Positions 33,001 through 38,489 of a stretch of DNA of 38,489 bases are shown one piece after another; the stretch's first letter is position 1; each line of letters starts with the position of its first letter. The notes beneath the pieces were generated by a model. The model saw nothing but the letters and a program-made list of their open reading frames with translations, had not been told where the DNA came from and ran no database searches. Source of the stretch: an uncultured Clostridia bacterium (GTDB taxonomy: Bacteria > Bacillota > Clostridia > Christensenellales > UBA1242); contig CALCWV010000015.1 of NCBI GenBank assembly GCA_937907645.1, positions 1 to 38,489 on the forward strand. The letters are read 5' to 3'. Position numbers and translations under genes: made by a program.

Positions 33001-34798
33001 CTTTGAATTTAGCAGACCAACATGGAGCAGTTCTGACGAAATCATTTGGAATGATAACACAAAAGAGTTTATCTGGAGTTATGGAAAGGAATCGGTCGGA
33101 TACCTTAAAGAGGGAACAAAACTACATAAATTAAATGCAGCGACAGGAGAGTATGATCAGGTCGATGTTGAATACAATCTTGACGACATACACATTCTCA
33201 CATATATGGGCGAATGGGTCAGAGTTTACAACAAGACTAACACCGAAGAAAATACTTATTATGTAAAAGTTTCAGATGTTTTATATAGATATGAATATGC
33301 AGATATTTCAAATGTCAAGTTCAACGTTGAAATAACTACACGTGAAGATATTTCAAGTAGTAAGTTTGAGGAAATTACTCGTGTCTACAAAGACATTGAG
33401 GCTTGCGAATTTGAAGACGGAATGAAGGGTGGAAGATTCGCTCCGATCTTGAGAGGAAAACTCATAAGCTTCTCAGTTTATGCAAAACAAGGCGAGAAGA
33501 ACATCTGCTCAGTAGCAAAAAAATATGAGTCAGCACTCACGTTTGACTGTTTTGCAGGAGGAGATGGAACACAGAACAATCCATATCTAGTTTCCTCTGC
33601 TGAACAGTTTAAGCTAATTTCACTCAGATCTGTTCAACCAACCTATATGCAAAGTTGTGATGAAACTATCTTTACAACAACAATCACTAATGGTTTTAGC
33701 CATGAAACAATCACTCAGAAAGAAACTGAGAAAAACTATTTAAAGAATTACTTTAAACAGACGAAGGATATTGAAGTTTCGTTTACAGGGATTGATATAA
33801 CAGGCGATTTTGGAGGTGTATACGATGGAAACGGAAAAGCCCTAAGAATTGTAAGCAACAATGCTCAAAATGGCGAAATTTCGCTCGAAGAGTATAGCCA
33901 GAAGACAAACACTTCATTTACAAGAGGCGTAGCTCTCTTTGAAAGAATTACCGCCGGCGGCGCAGTGAAAAATCTGAACATAGATGTTGATTTTGCAAAT
34001 TCAAACAGCGAAAACACAATGTTTGCGGGAATTGCAATTATAAACGAAGGTGAAATCAATAACCTCATTTGCAACAGCTTTAAATTTACATTAAGCTCGA
34101 TAATTAAAGCAGACGGAGGAGTATTTGTATCAACGATAGTTGGTGTTAACAAAGGACAATTAATTGACTGCGTAAACAAAGCTAATATTGATATAAAAAA
34201 TACAAACTCAAGCCAGCAGTCAGCAATTCTTGCGATCTCAGGATTAGCTTCGTCAAACTATGGATCTCTTGAGGGTTGTGGCAACGAAGGCGATATTGTG
34301 ACAACAATCAACTCATTCCTTGATCTTAGAATTGGAGGACTTGTTGGATACAACAAAGGTTCGATAAACATGTGTTACAACACAGGAAAGTTGCAGGGAA
34401 TCAGAAACAGGTCTAACGTGGGAAGTATCGGAGGACTGACAAATTACACAATCAACTGCAGAATCACATATTCTTTCAATAATGGAAAGATATATGGTGA
34501 CTCGGGCAGATGTGGAGGAGTTTCCTTCTATGCGAGCAGAATGACAATAAGTTATGTGTTTGCATATGGAGATGTCAACGACGAGGTTGTGAAAAATGGA
34601 AGCTGCAATAACATCATGTTCTATTCGAGCAACGGGGCATTTGGAACTGCAACAAGCTGTTATTCCTATGTTGGAAGTGCAACGAATATAATTGGGGTTT
34701 CAAACCTTTCATCAAGTAGAGACTTCACTTCTGGTGACTACACAATTAAAGCGGTTATGAATAACACATATTCATTTGACCTATCCTTGACGAAGTAA
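24002..34798 (+). CDS. Giant 3598-aa surface lipoprotein with Fn3-like and GLUG-like modules
   Basis: The N terminus is a lipoprotein signal: MKKKK, a hydrophobic stretch, then a lipobox-like FAC with Cys29 (Phe at -2 is unusual). A Big-like segment (about 35-110) is followed by many beta-sandwich modules, each opening with a strand of the type (L/I/F/V)xW, for example LSWDAVD, LSWQAVEG, LEWTSNN, IEWTAFE, ISWNHDD, FEWDDSD and VIWADND, as in fibronectin-III domains. From about residue 3184 (GGDGTQNNPY) to the end lie GLUG-like repeats with GGLVGYNKGSI-type turns, which form a beta-helix. No C-terminal anchor is visible, so the lipid holds it to the membrane. An adhesin or stalk role is likely but unproven. 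No Shine-Dalgarno is present. Confidence 0.85.
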   Translation: MKKKKIYINVLSAFAMSTFIAGAFLIFACGKTDTNGEFSKDRLLVSKGEVFGVSDYFKGSDKVEFISMDENIVDVEEDLFVGVNPGLTYIYSVTDGVKGDYIEIFVKDEFSEPKGIELSEDGLVSWNNVYSYIGDEQYTAEYELNLNGNIISSRENSYQLESEGEYTISIRAAGQELIDPSPWGRQITLYYQKMGKPQNITFTPSEDITSMKGVLSWDAVDRAKYKVVVDSIEYETTETHMELDFSRSTRRSVYISVEAIDKQGKFMSSKSAISLYKLDQPKVIYQDGVLSWQAVEGAEKYNVIYSGKEGYSNFVTSDLSTTLEGVDAGVYDITVQALAGLNYINSDKIALDNKVVKLGKSDVTYTLGDGYVDVNISTTSDYLKNFKILKNDEEISVSIGEGNSVTTRINLTAGVYDFKVQSLPSYNGLNVLPMDGVSQVISSDFTDAKRIYMLAEAESFVHYFNDHQNSILEFNNVENAESYEVMINGKAATTIETSVVGNKVKINLGAIDRTEFNIQDGKSFNIDLIAKKNDDTINSLTRKTINVYDIVEGKDANGTDFEERKYSWKGVGDAEYGVTIYRTADSNYDLNGLEPIFSGKLEETNTAELPAGFYVIQIKTLTTDSDKYWSSSEVMTDNFIVSENEENPYFLDFYYDSSLSSEFSGYVIKFKIPTAAETYYLNPRKYQIFVNDTKILEAEASKIEQILTYDFSSDFKFDAGVTKIVLRTICSDDELAKIQKPSDLSILNVEKLEAPDKESVSTKDDNILKVALKGDAEQVVLSKDETTFEDENGYLQEIDLSKYVGSFNIEAYYDSHKDFTTDEDFTIGNYYIESEKFTIACQRDEIPSNFSYYKKEISFDHNGKADKFNLIIKIKTKNDSNGKTWKTQIGEKTFNLDNLTSVLGSEFGAYYSQKVEMTIDIYSCVSKFVGDTYFISSINDTETSKGMAHINVTQLENVTDLTYNKTTDKLEWTSNNPSDTNYEIYINNKLHGKVNVDAGEEGGVYKYEYSLAGFITAPGEEYNFKLIATKRNSFDSNVSNVLTVKKLKSLDSINVYTNKDDETTYIKWDLTSEQVNLVESIVINDISYTVTEQTGSIVLPNEVVRIKLISKGESSTKLQYRDSDTTEFTIREAADSDYSNFISGTVVKKESSDWLVTSDLDSSYIEWTAFEDDNVWSGKQAAVNYTFVIYKQDGSVFSKVDTGNKNRISLSDTTLKSLVKGQYKFNVYACFEEYSLSDKGEASSLTKYLSAENISIKKLADVQNVSCSLETTAKDNYESELAKKLTISWNHDDASSEVYYNVQLLNSNHEVVLLKAVSSELQTEIELGEISSLEVKYISITAYSPSHLFSNSTEIQVMQNETPSAVLSDDGIITINSSSASRRYIIKAEIAGKAYNYVLDGSKSINIYDCFKLEDLSGSIKGQKENLTISIISVGDDQTLPSEKKEIIKKEILGQGTYDTYAGFIFFRNEFASKVHILYKDGDQIKEEVLSSQQILYKAGDIEKYTYFAPTNSYIVADKTQYMGGFRFEIPVSWKGTTKTFTYYFEKNGMGNSWTDLTLQTNTKQIEVKGFDTISDVQFSMDETTNHISGKMITSKEGGVFMEVLYSNYTLLYGYSQENEIPIWNIEDNLTIGTLPAGQYTFRIWNMKKDVEDRTTFSSPYEFVYEKKASGISNARVAETGYFEWDDSDSTAGKYLIECDDDNFVVTEKRFDLILLNKHTFTLTIKKIHDIPFGGSVKLSELGGTVITVTDPITVSSETLSFSDPCSFKEITEDAEVVLEVPDALEYNLLMEYNGKTYKAEKFTKDYGSANYLKVREIDLIDLLGEDFTSDISKVKFSITEEGKVKSPSVEVNLSLKKNSDSRKITQVKSGNLFDEYLVYESDLANAKKAILRMTNNFGDQVYDGLEEIVSGYWVEMEDEHSTGFYAELPTNYVSSKKVSVIKIGEILDRLVMPEGTTYTIEVAPIHKNTSVEQIDWLSTVGTYKRLSGISKLRVNEDGTKVIWADNDKDPLTSYYLVKYNDTFRYISKDLSEILYTEFIAGVKDDLEVYAISSSTGELFSVKRVLKNVERNRTVSNKYIKLTDGTLALSWGEGLTQAEKNLLMNTSTEKDTTDKIFESGNLIKILEMIEYRAYTLVYPKQTVAEKVANSNYLLPIGFTFSELKNEQVEIKFVKDGLTKSAIVDATYLFEALDDKYIDILKKIRESISSEYPFYSTLTAFINLVSAKETRFKGIACDSILFDEIGGNIGKDIEAGSYKIIMNQLGNPNRSTLKSDDNIVISSAEVLAAPDVILNKEDIVNSAAAQEVLISKYSITFKPVGAIKNYRLLLRRPDGEAFDQVYNIKNVNGEWLLYYGNKQTFKLTLLDNGYIQIPINTIGDQTGIDTIISTDNQEYSAYLYACGQDNQFNSKTFKMNLLFLAQNNININKGRVNFGVFRHKDKAFDSMVIYKIEGDSTYHVSLLQRSGTIIDYLPSDNGQYNFISFLTRGGISEQYTMYIDSPIYMMKNPFKLYNPTVNIVDGKFVIDENTNNSTLYSQSGYQRRYTIYNDMSGANGGLLTEPIEENRYNYEAGESKYEGDYLIYKESEKLATKFSIQNNGSNGGMLAEDTEIDALLGKISILKFTDSDMAQSSAVFQSKVIDIQARMLKDIEISLDEQGDFVWSESSSSNIGDLTSSGNKLVYKVIIEYCKADTIDGETKYPTYYTEEIYTTKTSYLSRLLQNPEDKDKYKYRIRVSAMYYGTSGSLDNEITTLEGEKYYKLSNAKYDNSEAMILRSNEAVSDTYERLVEVSGLTIANGTISWLYNNDDENQFLLYASKNADSTDRILLEINKDDLTISTEGQQRRYTFAPKTELAENTNYYLAIKVVRSDKLNIASQETLYDSTFIKLPEVNDNHISFIEDTKNGKTTLDFSAYKTLLNPISGTRNYFKLKVDLTIGGERKSTNLSPAGNMKITLCTNKNDIDENNNIYYMDPNVASKVRLEVSPMAVDIKNVINGSVSIFEFSRPTWSSSDEIIWNDNTKEFIWSYGKESVGYLKEGTKLHKLNAATGEYDQVDVEYNLDDIHILTYMGEWVRVYNKTNTEENTYYVKVSDVLYRYEYADISNVKFNVEITTREDISSSKFEEITRVYKDIEACEFEDGMKGGRFAPILRGKLISFSVYAKQGEKNICSVAKKYESALTFDCFAGGDGTQNNPYLVSSAEQFKLISLRSVQPTYMQSCDETIFTTTITNGFSHETITQKETEKNYLKNYFKQTKDIEVSFTGIDITGDFGGVYDGNGKALRIVSNNAQNGEISLEEYSQKTNTSFTRGVALFERITAGGAVKNLNIDVDFANSNSENTMFAGIAIINEGEINNLICNSFKFTLSSIIKADGGVFVSTIVGVNKGQLIDCVNKANIDIKNTNSSQQSAILAISGLASSNYGSLEGCGNEGDIVTTINSFLDLRIGGLVGYNKGSINMCYNTGKLQGIRNRSNVGSIGGLTNYTINCRITYSFNNGKIYGDSGRCGGVSFYASRMTISYVFAYGDVNDEVVKNGSCNNIMFYSSNGAFGTATSCYSYVGSATNIIGVSNLSSSRDFTSGDYTIKAVMNNTYSFDLSLTK

Positions 34799-34833
34799 AA
34801 TCTTCCAGTAGAGAAGATTAACGAAAGTTTTCG
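34799..34833 (+). terminator. Weak hairpins after the giant gene
   Basis: AATCTTC pairs with GAAGATT (34799-34819), then CGAAA with TTTCG. No clear T run follows, so termination here is doubtful. A further 7-bp hairpin (AAAAGTA/TACTTTT) lies at 34879-34902. Confidence 0.3.
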
Positions 34834-34966
34834 GCAAGCAGATTGAAAGTTTATTTCTGAGGAATGATTATGCGCACTAAAAGTATACAAAGTTTTACTT
34901 TTAAAATACGTAAGCAGAAAAACTTACCTTGACCCAAAAATAACCTTCGATAGAGGATAATAAAAC

Positions 34967-34986
34967 ATGTTTTTAAAACATATAAT
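34967..34986 (+). promoter_or_regulatory. -10 box with adjoining inverted repeat, probable leaderless mRNA
   Basis: -10 TATAAT (34981-34986) ends 8 nt before the ATG at 34994. No good -35 is seen at 17 bp. An inverted repeat ATGTTTT t AAAACAT (34967-34981) abuts the -10, so an activator or repressor may bind here. Confidence 0.4.
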
Positions 34987-34993
34987 ATGAGAG

Positions 34994-35884
34994 ATGAAAA
35001 AAGTAATTTTCCTTCTCATGATAATAACATTGAGTTTAACGGGATTTGGCTGTGCAAAGGCGCAGACTCTGCCGTTAAACTCTTTTTATTTTGAAATGCG
35101 ATTGGGCTCAGAAGGACAGGTGTCTCAAACACTTGCTTTTCCTACATTTTCAGTAGAGCTCAAGGAAAAATACAGCGAAAAACTAGTAGAGAAATATGAG
35201 CAGGATTTATCTTCCGAAATATATAACAAAGTTTTCAGCAACTTCTATTTAAAATACTGGCTCAAGTTTATAAACGGGGAGCAGAAAGAGTCTTTGCAGA
35301 ATAGCGAAACAATAAGTTTCACAAGGCCGCACGTGGAAGAAAATAGAGTTCTTTTTTCCATAAACTATAAAGGCATGGATGCGTGGAGATATTACAACAC
35401 AGAAAGGACGGAAGAGCCGGAAACAAGTGAAAGCGATTCAAAAGAAAGTTTAAAAATGAACCTAATAACGAAAGTTGAAACAACCTCATATTTCCCATAT
35501 TCCCAAACGAACTCTGCAGGAGAAACAGTCGCCTCAATTTATAGGAATATAGTAAATCAAACAATAAAAAAATATTTTCCACAAGAGGATTGCGTTAAAT
35601 TTAACTATTGCTTTGAATACAGATATACAACTCCTTATGAAAGGATAAGATCAAATGCGGATGTAATAGAGAGGACGACGGAAGGAGTCGTCCATTCGTG
35701 GAGCGCAAGTCCAAATAAAGTGGAAGAAAACAGGGAAATAAAGATATGGGCGAGAAACATTAATGCTGGGATGTGGTATCTTATTGCACTTGTTTCCGTC
35801 ATAGCGCTTGCAATAATTGTACTAATTTTTTATATTTTTTTTAAAAAGTTTAAAAATAAGAACAAAAACGCTATTCGCCCGTAA
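34994..35884 (+). CDS. Membrane-anchored extracytoplasmic protein of unknown function
   Basis: A 296-aa protein I do not recognise. It starts with a signal sequence ending in TGFGC (Cys20), which may be a lipobox. The mature part of about 240 residues has mixed alpha/beta character and ends in one membrane segment (about 261-283) with a Lys/Asn-rich cytoplasmic tail. Having both a possible lipid anchor and a C-terminal helix is unusual; the signal may instead be cut normally. It follows the giant lipoprotein on the same strand, 195 bp downstream with its own -10, so a partnership is possible but unsupported. A terminator follows. Confidence 0.75.
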   Translation: MKKVIFLLMIITLSLTGFGCAKAQTLPLNSFYFEMRLGSEGQVSQTLAFPTFSVELKEKYSEKLVEKYEQDLSSEIYNKVFSNFYLKYWLKFINGEQKESLQNSETISFTRPHVEENRVLFSINYKGMDAWRYYNTERTEEPETSESDSKESLKMNLITKVETTSYFPYSQTNSAGETVASIYRNIVNQTIKKYFPQEDCVKFNYCFEYRYTTPYERIRSNADVIERTTEGVVHSWSASPNKVEENREIKIWARNINAGMWYLIALVSVIALAIIVLIFYIFFKKFKNKNKNAIRP

Positions 35885-35946
35885 TTTTCGAATGATTAGC
35901 GGTTTAGATTTTTAAGAGGAAAAAACAATGTTTTAAAACGGAAAAA

Positions 35947-35987
35947 CGCTACATGCACGTAAAATAAAGGCGTGTAGCGATTTTTTT
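35947..35987 (+). terminator. Terminator after the 296-aa protein gene
   Basis: CGCTACATGC (35947-35956) pairs with GCGTGTAGCG (35970-35979; one G-T pair) around a 13-nt loop, followed by a T run (35981-35987). Confidence 0.85.
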
Positions 35988-36025
35988 GGTCAAAAATATA
36001 TTTTTTAAAAATTGTATAAAATCGT

Positions 36026-36054
36026 TTGGATATTTTCCTTCTTGCTGTTATACT
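36026..36054 (+). promoter_or_regulatory. Promoter of the SDR/oxoamine synthase operon
   Basis: -35 TTGGAT (36026-36031), 17-bp spacer, -10 TATACT (36049-36054) with a TGt extension. The start is near 36061, with a 15-nt leader containing GAGGTGA. Confidence 0.7.
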
Positions 36055-36075
36055 ACAGGAGAAATTGAGGTGAAT

Positions 36076-36858
36076 ATGAAAAAAGTTGTAATAATCACAG
36101 GAGCATCAAGCGGGATAGGACTTTGCACTGCAAAGATGCTTACTTTAAAGGGATACAAAGTTTATGGAATCGCAAGAGACGATTTTCATACAGAGGAATT
36201 TAGCTGCTATCAAAGCGATGTCAACGATTCAAAAAGGATAAGAGAAATCTTTGAAGAGGTCTCAGGACTTGAGGGAAGAATAGATGTTGTGATCAACAAT
36301 GCGGGCTTTGGAATTGCTGGAGCAATGGAGCACACAACAGAAGATAAGATTGATGCAATCTTTAAGACGAATCTCACAGCAGTTGTGAAGATATCCGCAC
36401 TTGCAGTTAAATATCTTCGAAAGACAAAGGGAAGAATAATTAACATAAGCTCTGTAGCTGGAATTATGCCTATCGCTTTTCAGTCATGTTACTCGGCGAC
36501 AAAGGCAGGTGTTTTAAACTACTCACGAGCGCTCGACGGAGAAGTCAGAAGATTTGGGATAAGAGTGACGGCTGTTCTCCCAGGAGATCTAAAAACAGGC
36601 TTCACTGCAGCAAGGCTCATAGACAATGAGGAAGAGGGATATGAAGGGCATGTTGCAAAGTCTATCAAGAGAATGGAAAGGGATGAGCAGACGGGAAAGG
36701 GCCCAGAGGTTGTCGCAAAGGCAATAACTAAGCTTTTGAAAAAGAAAAATCCACCAACAAAATATGTCGTTGGCGGAACATATAAATTTTTAGTTTTTCT
36801 AAATAGATTGCTCCCTACAAGACTTGTGGATGCGATTTTAAGAAAAATGTATGCGTAG
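36076..36858 (+). CDS. Short-chain dehydrogenase/reductase, possible 3-ketosphinganine reductase
   Basis: A 260-aa classical SDR, an NAD(P)(H)-dependent oxidoreductase. The cofactor loop TGASSGIG is at 8-15, NNAG at 74-77, the catalytic Ser about 126 in NISSVAG, and Tyr139 and Lys143 in YSATK. The C terminus has a hydrophobic, basic stretch (FLNRLLPTRLVDAILRKM), seen in membrane-associated SDRs acting on lipids. The start at 36076 is chosen because GAGGTGA precedes it; a frame 30 codons longer begins before the promoter. Only 14 nt separate it from the oxoamine synthase gene, so the two are co-transcribed. The pairing suggests it reduces the ketone made by that synthase; this is inferred, and other SDR substrates remain possible. 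Confidence 0.8.
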   Translation: MKKVVIITGASSGIGLCTAKMLTLKGYKVYGIARDDFHTEEFSCYQSDVNDSKRIREIFEEVSGLEGRIDVVINNAGFGIAGAMEHTTEDKIDAIFKTNLTAVVKISALAVKYLRKTKGRIINISSVAGIMPIAFQSCYSATKAGVLNYSRALDGEVRRFGIRVTAVLPGDLKTGFTAARLIDNEEEGYEGHVAKSIKRMERDEQTGKGPEVVAKAITKLLKKKNPPTKYVVGGTYKFLVFLNRLLPTRLVDAILRKMYA

Positions 36859-36872
36859 AAAGGAGTTAAAAA

Positions 36873-38054
36873 ATGGATCTATTTGCAAAAACAGAAGGCG
36901 AACACAATTATGATATAATCAGAGAGAATGGGCTCTATCCATATTTTCATGCCTTGACAAGTGGGCAGGACACGATTGTTCAAATGGAAGGGAAGAAGAC
37001 GATCATGATAGGGTCAAACAACTATTTGGGACTCACTTCACATCCGGACGTAATAAAAGCAGGCATTGAGGGACTTAAGAAGTATGGGACAGGCTGCTCA
37101 GGATCGAGATTCTTAAATGGAACGCTTGATATTCACAAAAAACTAGAGGAAGAGCTTGCAAAGTTTTTAAACAAGGAAGCGGTTATGACTTTCAGCACAG
37201 GCTTTCAGTCGAATTTGGGAATTATAAGTGCTATTGTTGGCCGAAGTGATTATATTCTTTGCGACAAGGAAAATCATGCATCAATTTATGATGGATGTAG
37301 ACTTTCATATGGAAAAATGGTGAGATTTGAGCACAATAATATGGAAGATCTTGAGAAAAAAATAAAAGAAATCCCATCGTCTGCCGGAATTTTGATTGTG
37401 ACAGATGGTGTGTTTAGTATGAGCGGAGAAATTTGTAATCTTCCAGAAATAGTTAGAATCGCAAAAAAATATGGTGCTAGAATTATGGTCGACGATGCTC
37501 ACGGCCTTGGAGTTTTGGGCGCACACGGTCGTGGCACGGCAGAGTACTACGGACTCGAGGACGAAGTTGATATCTACATGGGAACATTCTCAAAATCTCT
37601 TGCAAGTCTTGGCGGATACATGGCTTCAACTAAAAAAGTGGTGGACTATGTAAAACACACCTCACGTCCATACATTTTCAGTGCAAGCATAACACCTGCA
37701 TCTGTTCAAAGTGCACGCAAAGCACTTGAAATTTTGGACAAGAATCCGAGCAGAGTGAAGCAGCTAAACGAAGTAGCAAACTACATGAGAGCAAAGCTTG
37801 ATGAATATGGAGTTAAATATATCCCAAGCACGACTCCGATCATTTCCATTTATACATATGAAGACGAGAAAGCTTTCTTAGCATGTAAATTACTACTGGA
37901 AAGAGGGGTTTATGTCAATCCTGTAATTTCTCCTGCAACGCCTGTTGGAAAGGCACTTATAAGGACGAGCTATTCTGCAACACACAAAAAGGAAGAACTT
38001 GACGAGGCAGCAAGAAAAATCAAAGAAGTCCTTGAGATATTAGATGTTAAGTAA
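36873..38054 (+). CDS. Alpha-oxoamine synthase, serine-palmitoyltransferase-like
   Basis: A 393-aa PLP enzyme that condenses an amino acid with an acyl-CoA or acyl carrier, releasing CO2. Key residues: His135 (DKENHAS, stacking on PLP), Asp207/Asp208 and His210 in DDAHGLG, and the PLP lysine Lys241 in GTFSKSLASLGG. Compared with remembered sequences, GSNNYLGLT, GCSGSRFLNGT, GLYPYF and FSKSLASLGG resemble the serine palmitoyltransferases of Bacteroides and Sphingobacterium more than Kbl (glycine C-acetyltransferase), whose PLP-lysine segment is GTLGKALGG. The amino acid could be serine, alanine or glycine. AAAGGAG precedes the ATG, and it lies directly after the SDR gene. A terminator overlaps its stop. 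Confidence 0.85.
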   Translation: MDLFAKTEGEHNYDIIRENGLYPYFHALTSGQDTIVQMEGKKTIMIGSNNYLGLTSHPDVIKAGIEGLKKYGTGCSGSRFLNGTLDIHKKLEEELAKFLNKEAVMTFSTGFQSNLGIISAIVGRSDYILCDKENHASIYDGCRLSYGKMVRFEHNNMEDLEKKIKEIPSSAGILIVTDGVFSMSGEICNLPEIVRIAKKYGARIMVDDAHGLGVLGAHGRGTAEYYGLEDEVDIYMGTFSKSLASLGGYMASTKKVVDYVKHTSRPYIFSASITPASVQSARKALEILDKNPSRVKQLNEVANYMRAKLDEYGVKYIPSTTPIISIYTYEDEKAFLACKLLLERGVYVNPVISPATPVGKALIRTSYSATHKKEELDEAARKIKEVLEILDVK

Positions 38055-38077
38055 AAAGCGGGCATATGCTCGTTTTT
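38053..38077 (+). terminator. Terminator of the oxoamine synthase operon
   Basis: A run of A, stem CGGGC/GCTCG around ATAT, then TTTTT. The core 14 bases equal those of the terminator at 3821-3847. Confidence 0.8.
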
Positions 38078-38082
38078 ATATT

Positions 38083-38112
38083 AAAAAACTAAGTCCGACG
38101 ACTTAGTTTTTT
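38083..38112. terminator. Terminator of the sodC-like gene
   Basis: CTAAGTC and GACTTAG form a 7-bp perfect stem around CGAC, lengthened by six A/T pairs. It lies directly after the stop of the minus-strand gene and can act on both strands. Confidence 0.8.
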
Positions 38113-38489
38113 CTAACATTTTTCAATAATCCCGCACGCAATTCTCGAGCCAGAATTTCCAGTAGGCTGAGTAGTGTAGTTGTCGGGCTGAGAGTGAAGA
38201 ATGACACTTCTTCCAATGACCTCGCTTACAGTGAAACGATTTGTGTAGACAACCATAAAAACATCTCCATCGCTAGAAAAAATCACAGGCAAATCTCCTT
38301 TATGTTTCGGGTGGACATCTCCGCCATAGTGCGGTCCTGCCGAAGCGAAATCTCCCTCGCAAGAGCCTTCTTCATGGATATGAAAGCCAAAGATGTCTGT
38401 GTCAGTCTGTGGCAAGTTGTGCAAAACGCAGACAAGAACAGTCCCGTCGTCGAAGTCATAGAAACTCACTTGTCCGCAGATGCCGCTGC
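38113..38489 (-). CDS. sodC: Cu/Zn superoxide dismutase family protein, 5' end outside window
   Basis: The frame is open to the right edge. Codons before the GTG at 38469 read SGICGQ and run into VSFYDFDDG, the usual first strand of SodC, so that GTG encodes an internal Val and the start lies outside. Metal-ligand motifs are present: GFHIHE (two Cu-binding His), GPHYGG and HPKHKGDLP (His and Asp of the Zn site), and a further His in SVILHSQPDNYTTQ. GNSGSRIACG and EEGSC hold the disulfide Cys pair. SodC disproportionates superoxide, generally outside the cytoplasm. Whether a signal peptide is present cannot be seen. It converges on the oxoamine synthase operon. Confidence 0.9.
   Translation of the reverse strand, partial: SGICGQVSFYDFDDGTVLVCVLHNLPQTDTDIFGFHIHEEGSCEGDFASAGPHYGGDVHPKHKGDLPVIFSSDGDVFMVVYTNRFTVSEVIGRSVILHSQPDNYTTQPTGNSGSRIACGIIEKC

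Noticed and set aside
35986..36075. Longer SDR start at 35986
   Set aside because: It begins at the terminator T run and before the promoter; the ATG at 36076 has GAGGTGA and starts at the cofactor-binding strand.
36873..38054. Glycine C-acetyltransferase (Kbl) with threonine dehydrogenase
   Set aside because: The PLP-lysine motif GTFSKSLASLGG and the GSRFLNGT motif are of the Spt type, and the neighbour is a classical SDR, not a Tdh.
38467..38469. GTG as the start of the sodC-like gene
   Set aside because: Codons upstream (SGICGQ) continue the conserved first strand, so the gene is cut by the window edge.

Overview
The window is AT-rich, and every gene in it looks bacterial. The organism is probably an anaerobic member of the Clostridia (Bacillota). 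It has the oxygen-sensitive class III ribonucleotide reductase with its activase, the sporulation-linked pair YabP and YabQ next to a DivIC-like protein, a SpoVD-type penicillin-binding protein with a PASTA domain, and strong AGGAGG ribosome binding sites. No insertion sequence, prophage, CRISPR array or restriction system was seen, so most of the window reads as resident chromosome.

Layout. 1-3778: the 3' part of a very long surface protein made of MBG/YDG repeats, open at the left edge. 4019-6930 (minus): nrdD-nrdG, with two NrdR-like boxes exactly 32 bp apart and a Rex-like palindrome around a consensus promoter. 7336-13676 (plus): a cell-division operon of a 989-aa CvpA-like membrane protein, rsmH, an FtsL-like protein and a SpoVD/FtsI-type transpeptidase. 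13721-15950: a YugP-like zinc metallopeptidase and an unknown membrane protein. 16147-19994 (minus): a Zn/Cd-type P-type ATPase, a zinc-ribbon membrane protein, a small nucleotide-fold protein and a C26-type amidohydrolase. 20138-21943: tRNA-Leu(CAG), a UgtP-like glycolipid glucosyltransferase, an array of small hairpins and tRNA-Asn(GTT). 22084-23786: yabP-yabQ-divIC-like (minus) divergent from an RluA-type pseudouridine synthase. 24002-35884: a 3598-aa lipoprotein of Fn3-like and GLUG-like modules, then a second membrane protein. 36076-38054: a short-chain dehydrogenase and a serine-palmitoyltransferase-like alpha-oxoamine synthase in one operon. 38113-38489 (minus): a SodC-like protein cut by the right edge.

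Three observations stand out. First, the two-gene operon at 36076-38054 has the expected make-up of the first two steps of sphingolipid (sphingoid base) synthesis, which is uncommon in Bacillota. Second, four genes (13721, 14568, 24002, 34994) have a -10 box ending 7 or 8 nt before the ATG and no Shine-Dalgarno, so their mRNAs are probably leaderless, while neighbouring genes have classical ribosome binding sites. Third, the nrdDG control region can be read in detail. Promoter calls were made by eye from hexamers and spacing, and functions come from recognised motifs. No database search was run.
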